DNA of 64,000 nucleotides from assembly GCF_963678635.1 (NCBI RefSeq), contig NC_087062.1:26007419-26071418 (forward strand). Reading direction: 5' to 3'. Positions 57,789 to 64,000 of the stretch are shown in pieces. Positions within the stretch are counted from its first letter, which is position 1. Each line of letters starts with the position of its first letter. The notes under the pieces were generated by a model that did not search any database, was not told the DNA's origin, and worked only from the letters and a program-made list of their open reading frames with translations. Made by a program: the position numbers and the translations under genes. Source of the DNA: Symsagittifera roscoffensis. Taxonomy: Eukaryota > Xenacoelomorpha > Acoela > Convolutidae.

Positions 57789-59116
57789 GATTATGGAAAA
57801 TTGAAAACTATTAATTTTGATGGACACGCTTTAAACATAAAGCCAATCGAAGATTGGAAAAAAGTAATGAACGCAAGTAAACATAAAAAAACACTGACTG
57901 TTTTGAAAAATCTCAACTTTCCAATTTCTAAGAAAAATAGTGATACCCTTAAAGATCTCTGAATTTCTAGAATAATTTATAACTGGCGCTTTTTTGATAA
58001 CAAGAATCCAACTTGAGAAAACTGGATCAAAAGGTAAAGTTTTTAATCCGCTGGGAAATCTTAAGAATAAATTCATTGTTCGAAACTAGAAATCGTTCAC
58101 GTTTTTTCGCCCAACCTAAGTGCATCAATATTTTCAGACTTTTTCCTGAGAAAAAAAAAACAAAAACAAATCATCAAAACCTGTATAAGTGGAACCAGAT
58201 CTAAACTATATTTTTATTATTGGTTATAAATTGGAAATTTTATCACTATAAAAATTTTAATATTAACCAATCATGATCCATCTAACTAATAACCCACTTA
58301 TTACCCTATCCGAAAATACTCTGTGAGTTACACTTCGGTCCTAACTCATCTGGTGCGACCATAAGTCTCGAAAAAGACATTAAAAAACAAATTAGCTTAG
58401 AACTAACAAAATAGATTAGAAATAGACACAAAACATTTCCGAACTGTTACATGATAACAATTTAATTGAAATGTCTCTATGACTCAATAGATCAGAGCCG
58501 CTATTCCGTACAATACTAGAACTACCAGGTATTGGAAGAAGACCTTAGACAAGAGACAATCTACGACTACGAAGAAACTTACCATTAAGTTTCATGGTCG
58601 TACGATGAAAGCCAGAACAAACTTTTATATTTAGAATTTTACTAGCAATGAATTTAGATTTTCATTTGCAAACATAAAACCTTGAAGAAAAATCTTCAAT
58701 GATTATTTCAGGCGCTATACAAAATTTACTATCGTACAATAACGACTGATAAAAACATCTCAAATCGTTTCCTCCAAATCTGCAGTAAGATTCAAAGAGA
58801 TATCTGAAAAATAATTTATTAAAAGAAAAATAAAAATTAGTTTAAATGATCACAAATTATTAGTATACATAAATCATCGTGTCATCTCCAGCTTCATCAC
58901 CTAAACAAAATAGCAATCATAAAACTACTAGCATCATTAAAAACTAAACTTTTCTATCAAATAAAACCTAAAGGCTTATCTTAAATTTAATCTATATTTC
59001 ACTTAAATTTCTCTACACCTTAAATACAGATCATCAAGGCTGTCATTGGATCTCTTTAAATATCTAATTTAATTCATTTGATACCATTATTTATACCAGA
59101 TCATCAAGGCTTATCC
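57655..59116 (+). repeat. Long direct repeat, first copy (period 4884 bp)
   Basis: From GATTCTGGTGAAATTCTAAG on, every base block is repeated 4884 bp downstream, beginning at 62539, with only about ten substitutions seen in 1.46 kb. The repeat starts inside the right arm of the fold-back element. The shared upstream bases are just 'catatt', so the junction has microhomology. No gene is identified within; a 63-codon frame at 58013 and an 81-codon one at 58076 (minus) occur in both copies but look non-coding. Confidence 0.93.
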
Positions 59117-59870
59117 TTGGATCAAATAAAACAATTTTTTTCTCCCCCACCTTATTAATAAAGTGTCTAACGACCTCAAACGTCGATTCACTATCCAACC
59201 TTTCCAAAAGACCCAGGACTAAAAGAAATTTTTAAATAAAACTAACCATTCAAATTAAGTTAAACAGTGAAGAACTTCGGTTATTCATCCTTCACTTGAA
59301 CCCTCCTCTTAACAGACCCAGGATAGATCTTAGACTTAGTAAGTTTAAAATAGTATCTAACGAACTACTTGCGTTCTAATTATACCTGAACCTTGTGGAT
59401 CGATTTACTATTCTCCAACCCTTGAACACAATCACTACCCCTAAGTAAGATTAGGTAAGTTAACACCTTAACTTAGACTAGCCACGAGAAAGTAAAAAAT
59501 CCTTCTTCGGAATCGATATACTTTTCTCTCCAACCCTGAACAAAAAGACCCAGGTTAAGCTAACCAAAAAATTGTAAGGACTAACAGTCTAGGAAATTAA
59601 AATCACTAATAACTTCTTGCATCCCTCATCCTAAACCTTATGTCATTCAAAAATTTAGGAAATAAACAAACAATCGTTTTACACAATTGTGAAATAGATA
59701 ACAAAAAATACGATCTTGTAATCACTCCACATACACAAACAGTTGGATACATTCGAACAAAACGACAAACAATAAAAAGAAAAGTTATAAACAAACAAAG
59801 ACAAATCACACAAAAAGATTTTCAAAAAATAGAAACGCATTTTCTGAATCAGAAGTCAACATCATAAGCT
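58930..59870 (+). repeat. Internal tandem copy 1 (about 0.93 kb)
   Basis: Head-to-tail with 59873-60786. The shared order is 'catcattaaaaact', two GATC-bounded hairpins, TCTCCCCCACC, 'gacctcaaacgtcgattcac', 'cacgagaaagtaa', 'aatcgatatacttttctct', 'taaggactaacagtct' and 'cataaacctt'-like sequence, then the start of ORF A. In this copy ORF A begins at 59640 (MSFKNLGNKQTIV...) and runs 75 codons before a shift and stop. The copies are clearly diverged (perhaps 80-85% identical by eye), so this duplication is older than the 4.9-kb one. Confidence 0.85.
59028..59123 (+). repeat. Paired GATC hairpins
   Basis: Two motifs of 25-26 bases, GATCATCAAGG-N5-CCTTGGATC type, at 59028-59052 (worn: TGTCATTGGATC) and 59098-59123. 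The stem pairs CAAGG with CCTTG and GATC with GATC. They recur as a pair at 59954-59979 and 60011-60036, and again at 63912 and 63982 in the next unit. Confidence 0.75.
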
Positions 59871-59872
59871 CA

Positions 59873-60786
59873 TTAACATCATTAAAAAACTAACTCTTTT
59901 TATTAAATAAATTTAAACCATTTTAAATTTAAATTCACTTAATTTTAAAAATCAGATCATCAAGGCTTCTCCTTGGATCTTTATAAATTTTCTATCTTAA
60001 ATTTAAAATCTGATCATCAAGGCCTATTCTTGGATCAAAAAGAACAATTTTGTTCTCCCCCACCCACTTAGCAAGTGTCTAATGACCTCAAACGTCGATT
60101 CACTATCCAACCCTTTCAAACACCCAGGACTAATAGAAATTTTTCAAATGTTTCTAACCATTCTAACTAGGCTAAACAGTGAAGAACGTCGGTTATTTAA
60201 CCTTCACTTGACCCCCCCCCCCCCCCTCTTACCTGACCCAGGCTAAACCAAAAATCTTAGTAAGTTTAAAATAGTACGTAACGAACTTCTCGCATTCTAA
60301 TTATACCTGAATCCTGTAGATCGATTTACTATTTTCCAACCCTTGAACACAATCACTACCACTAAGTAAGATTAAGTAAGTTAACACCTTAACTTAGAAT
60401 AGTCACGAGAAAGTAACAGTCAATCTCCGGAATCGATATACTTTTCTCTCCCACCCTGAATAAAAAGACTCAAGTTAGGCTAACCAAAAAATCGTAAGGA
60501 CTAACAGTCTTGGATTTTACATTCACTAATAAAAACCTTGCATCCTTCATCCTAAACCTTATGTCACTGAACAATTTAGGAAATAACTAAACAATCGTAC
60601 TACTTAATTGCGAAATAAATAACGAAACATACGATCTCGTAATCACGCCACACAAACAAACAATTGGATATATTCAAACAAAACGACAAACAATAAAAAA
60701 AATTATAAGCAAACAAAGACAACTTATACATAAAAAGTTTTCAAAGCGAAGAAACGCAGTCTCCGAATCAGAAGTCAGTATTTTAG
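59873..60786 (+). repeat. Internal tandem copy 2
   Basis: Second head-to-tail copy, with the hairpin pair at 59954-59979 and 60011-60036 and a run of 15 C at 60212-60226 where copy 1 has 'gaaccctcct'. It leads without a break into the full ORF A. Confidence 0.85.
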
Positions 60787-61019
60787 ATGCACTTTGCAAA
60801 CTAAAAGAAACAGTAAATAAAAACTACCCAGTTCACGACCAATTCTATTTTTCCGATTCAGAAGCCACATCACATTCATCAAAACAAGGAAAAAGAAGAA
60901 TAAAAAAGATCTACAAAAATAAACCAGTATGTTTAAACAATTGGAACCAACCAATCAGACACATTGAACATTACGCACTGACAGTTATAAAACGAAAAAA
61001 TGAGCCAAAGTCCAAGTGA
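60561..61019 (+). pseudogene. ORF A, unknown family, stop at codon 10
   Basis: A 153-codon frame from ATG 60561 to TGA 61017-61019, with one TAA at codon 10 (60588-60590); the parallel copy at 59640 has CAA there, so the stop is likely a C-to-T change. The protein would be basic: YDLVITPHKQTIGYIQTKRQ, then Ser/acid-rich (SESEVS, FYFSDSEATSHSS), then KQGKRRIKKIYKNKP and an HIEHYALTVIKRK end. No family recognised. The last 20 bases overlap ORF B in another frame (ATG at 61000), an arrangement reminiscent of coupled or frameshifted retroelement ORFs, but no slippery site is obvious. Confidence 0.5.
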
Positions 61020-62610
61020 TGAAAGTCCAGACGAAAACTCTGTTTTCCCTTTCATCATAAATTCATTCACTGAAGATAGAGGACAAATACAATTTTGTAC
61101 TAATTTAATTGCAAATGTATTCGAACAAGGAATTAGCCCATGTAAAGCAGAATTCCCAGAAGTAAAAATCAAGAGACAAATTATCGATCATTATTTAAAA
61201 AGAATAAGTAACCTAACTCAACCATATGGAATCTACGCCATAGAACTCAGCACAGAAACTAAATATCATAGCAAACATGTTATTCAAACAGACAATCTCG
61301 ACATAGAATTTTCAAAAGTATTCACAGAATACATCAAAAACATGCAACACCACAAATCACAGAGAGCAAATTCAATATTCACTAACGATGTTTTTTCACT
61401 AATATACAGTTATATATCTATACTAGAAAATATAGGAACTGATAGTACATCAGCAGTACAAACATCAAGACACACGAAAGTAAGAAATGAAATTGCCGCA
61501 TTTTCAACATTTTTAAAAACAATCCGTGAAAATTTTACAAGCAATGAAATTTCACAAAATGTTAAACTCGATTTACCAAAAATCTTAGCATGATTCATAT
61601 TTGATTATTTTACAAATAATATTGATTTAATTGCACAAGCAATAAAAAACTTTAGACCTTAAAGTACCAATGACGACACTGTCATTGCAGAACAATCAGA
61701 TTATATTTGGGACCCTGAATGGTCTCATCCATTTTTTCTGAACATACCAATAGACATCTCAAGTCAAGCAATCAGTACAATTTCTATTCACAAAGACTGT
61801 GTAAAGGTATTTTCACTTACAATAGATGCAACACCTGTAAACTATAATTCATTTTTACCTGATAGAAGACAAAATAATAGCTTAAACTCAGCCCTTGTAC
61901 AACAAGAAATTTTGAATGGAACTAGAAATCTTACACAACAAGATATTCAAACACCATCACATTTCATAAATGAAGAAGTAGTTGAAACAATAGTAACAGC
62001 TACACAACAAAGTATTTCACCAATGCATCCAAACCTTACATTAACAAAACCTAAAAATCAAACATTACCACAAGTAACATTGCAATCAACGGTTAAACCC
62101 TTGGTCGCTCCAAAAGATTCACATATGGATTATCAAACATATAGACCTATGACAAAACCAACGCACAGACAAAGAACGTTTACTAGAAGTAATTTCGCAG
62201 AACACATTTATAATTGTGTAAATCCATCGAAAACAACTCATCCTCCCCGTATACAAAAGCAAAATCATTTACTTTCACAAAAGTCAAATTTTCCAATGAC
62301 ATCAACAAATTCAGTAATTTTTCATGACTATCCACATCCCTCTCAAGATCACAGTGAAAATTATCCATTTTTCCAACAAAATAGGAATAAACAACAAACA
62401 CCATATCACACATCAAACTATTTATCATCAGATGATGACAATTATTATCAACCAGATATTTTTGCACCATACACACGAGAATATCGTGCACAAAAACCTC
62501 GACAAAATCAAGTATCTCAAAACATACAATATTACCCACATATTGATTCTGGTGAAATTCTAAGCAACTTTTATTCTCTTCACTTTTTGTCTAATCTTAA
62601 CCCAATTTGA
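61000..62610 (+). pseudogene. ORF B, gag-like, two in-frame stops
   Basis: ATG at 61000; 197 codons to TGA (61591-61593). The same frame then continues with protein-like content through one TAA (61657-61662 region) to 62610, so the original product exceeded 510 residues. Part 1 (about residues 1-220) is mixed charged and hydrophobic, probably helical (FCTNLIANVFEQGI, RQIIDHYLKRISNL, SLIYSYISILENIG, STFLKTIRENF). Part 2 has WDPEWSHPFFLNIP. The rest is Q/N/P/H-rich and disordered (LTQQDIQTPSHF, FFQQNRNKQQTPYHTSNYL, YREYRAQKPRQNQ-like). No zinc knuckle, protease or RT follows. The authentic frame ends near 62538, where the fold-back element end begins; the last 23 codons are read from it. A gag-like protein of an unknown retroelement is the best guess; a domesticated or viral structural protein is possible. 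Confidence 0.5.
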
Positions 62611-62672
62611 GAAAAACGCGTTTGAAAATTCAAGTTTTGTTCGTTTTGTCAGGATAATTTAAATCAGCACTC
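62538..62672. mobile_element. Right end of fold-back element
   Basis: The last 135 bp of the element at 57058-57788, including its mutated terminus CAGCACTC|GA. The left arm and loop are missing. It is part of the 4884-bp repeat and not a separate insertion. Confidence 0.88.
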
Positions 62673-64000
62673 GATTATGGAAAATTGAAAACTATTAATT
62701 TTGATGGACACGCTTTAAACATAAAGCCAATCGACGATTGGAAAAAAGTAATGAACGCAAGTAAACATAAAAAAACACTGACTGTTTTGAAAAATCTCAA
62801 CTTTCCAATTTCTAAGAAAAATAGTGATACCCTTAAAGATCTCTGAATTTCTAGAATAATTTATAACTGGCGCTTTTTTGATAACAAGAATCCAACTTGA
62901 GAAAACTGGATCAAAAGGTAAAGTTTTTAATCCGCTGGGAAATCTTAAGAATAAATTCATTGTTCGAAACTAGAAATCGTTCACGTTTTTTCGCCCAACC
63001 TAAGTGCATCAATATTTTCAGACTTTTTCCTGAGAAAAAAAAAACAAAAACAAATCATCAAAACCTGTATAAGTGGAACCAGATCTAAACTATATTTTTA
63101 TTATTGGTTATAAATTGGAAATTTTATCACTATAAAAATTTTAATATTAACCAATCATGATCCATCTAACTAATAACCCACTTATTACCCTATCCGAAAA
63201 TACTCTGTGAGTTACACTTCGGTCCTAACTCATCTGGTGCGACCATAAGTCTCGAAAAAGACATTAAAAAACAAATTAGCTTAGAACTAACAAAATAGAT
63301 TAGAAATAGACACAAAACATTTCCGAACTGTTACATGATAACAATTTAATTGAAATGTCTCTATGACTCAATAGATCAGAGCCGCTATTCCGTACAATAC
63401 TAGAACTACCAGGTATTGGAAGAAGACCTCAGACAAGAGACGATCTACGACTACGAAGAAACTTACCATTAAGTTTCATGGTCGTACGATGAAAGCCAGA
63501 ATAAACTTTTATATTTAGAATTTTACTAGCAATGAATTTAGATTTTCATTTGCAAACATAAAACCTTGAAGAAAAATCTTCAATGATTATTTCAGGCGCT
63601 ATACAAAATTTACTATCGTACAATAACGACTGATAAAAACATCTCAAATCGTTTCCTCCAAATCTGCAGTAAGATTCAAAGAGATATCTGAAAAATAATT
63701 TATTAAAAGAAAAATAAAAATTAGTTAAAATGATCACAAATTATTAGTATACATAAATCATCGTGTCATCTCCAGCTTCATCACCTAAACAAAATAGCAA
63801 TCATAAAACTACTAACATCATTAAAAACTAAACTTTTCTATCAAATAAAACCTAAAGGCTTATCTTAAATTTAATCTATATTTCACTTAAATTTCTCTAC
63901 ACCTTAAATACAGATCATCAAGGGTGTCATTGGATCTCTTTAAATATCTAATTTAATTCATTTGATACCATTATTTATACCAGATCATCAAGGCTTATCC
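62539..64000 (+). repeat. Long direct repeat, second copy
   Basis: Copy of 57655-59116 at a constant offset of 4884 bp, running off the right edge inside the second GATC hairpin. No gaps were needed in the blocks compared. Its continuation beyond the window should show another 0.93-kb tandem pair, ORF A and ORF B if the array is regular. Confidence 0.93.

Noticed and set aside
57831-58076. 81-codon minus-strand frame repeated at 62715-62960
   Set aside because: Its repetition is explained by the 4884-bp duplication. No family signature; AT-rich composition gives such frames by chance.
58341-58380. Hammerhead-ribozyme-like core (CTGGTGC ... TCGAAA) near the start of the 4.9-kb unit
   Set aside because: The core needs CTGATGA; here two essential positions differ. 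Stem II would be only three pairs. Present in both copies only because they are duplicates.
58930-60786. Interpretation of the two 0.93-kb copies as LTRs of one retrotransposon
   Set aside because: They are adjacent head to tail and do not flank coding sequence, and both run into the start of ORF A; no TG...CA ends or primer site were seen.
62183-62539. 118-codon minus-strand frame opposite ORF B
   Set aside because: Reverse shadow of ORF B's Q/N/H-rich tail, giving Val/Leu/Met/Cys-rich nonsense.

Overview
This is a metazoan nuclear genome window, AT-rich and low in gene density. The evidence for an animal is three spliced coding exons whose product carries the first-membrane-segment signature of vesicular glutamate transporters, separated by kilobase-scale introns with GT/AG borders. 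The rest is a mosaic of decayed transposable elements: two Ty3/gypsy retrotransposons, a Jockey/CR1-like LINE, an older LINE relic, a Penelope-like RT fragment, a MULE transposase relic, Tc1/mariner-like fold-back elements, hAT-type MITEs and several unclassified repeat families. The phylum cannot be fixed from the sequence; a non-vertebrate is likely. No tRNA, rRNA or CRISPR array was found.

Layout. 0.4-3.5 kb: Penelope-like RT fragment and an eroded LINE, both minus strand. 4.2-6.3 kb: tandem cluster of a dispersed repeat, here called family A. 7.4-38.2 kb: a minus-strand VGLUT gene with the start-codon exon at 38012-38153, exon 2 at 13376-13535 and exon 3 at 8679-8891. Codon phases match across both introns (about 24.5 and 4.5 kb). 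Later exons are not visible to the left. The introns hold the MULE relic (11.3-12.5 kb), a 724-bp fold-back element (12518-13241), a tandem duplication (14.25-14.9 kb), hAT-type MITEs (17.5 and 19.9 kb), family A and B repeats, an antisense gypsy element (22.0-25.5 kb, recognisable only after ignoring stops and frameshifts) with a MITE inside it, and a LINE with a long open RT frame (27.1-28.8 kb).

38.2-50.5 kb: mostly featureless AT-rich sequence with a MITE, a 60-bp minisatellite (42.9-43.5 kb) and hAT-type MITEs. 50.5-55.8 kb: a degenerate plus-strand Ty3/gypsy element with candidate primer binding site, gag with a zinc knuckle, protease, RT, RNase H and integrase.

57.0-64.0 kb is the least explained part. 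A second fold-back element (57058-57788) leads into a 4884-bp unit that starts to repeat at about 62539 with very high identity and runs off the window. The unit holds an internal head-to-tail duplication of about 0.93 kb, paired GATC-bounded hairpins, and two overlapping reading frames (60561-61019 and 61000-about 62540) of no recognised family. The second looks gag-like: a charged, probably helical first part and a Q/N/P-rich tail. The frame is cut by the end of a fold-back element, and it may be a fragment of an undescribed retroelement amplified in tandem.
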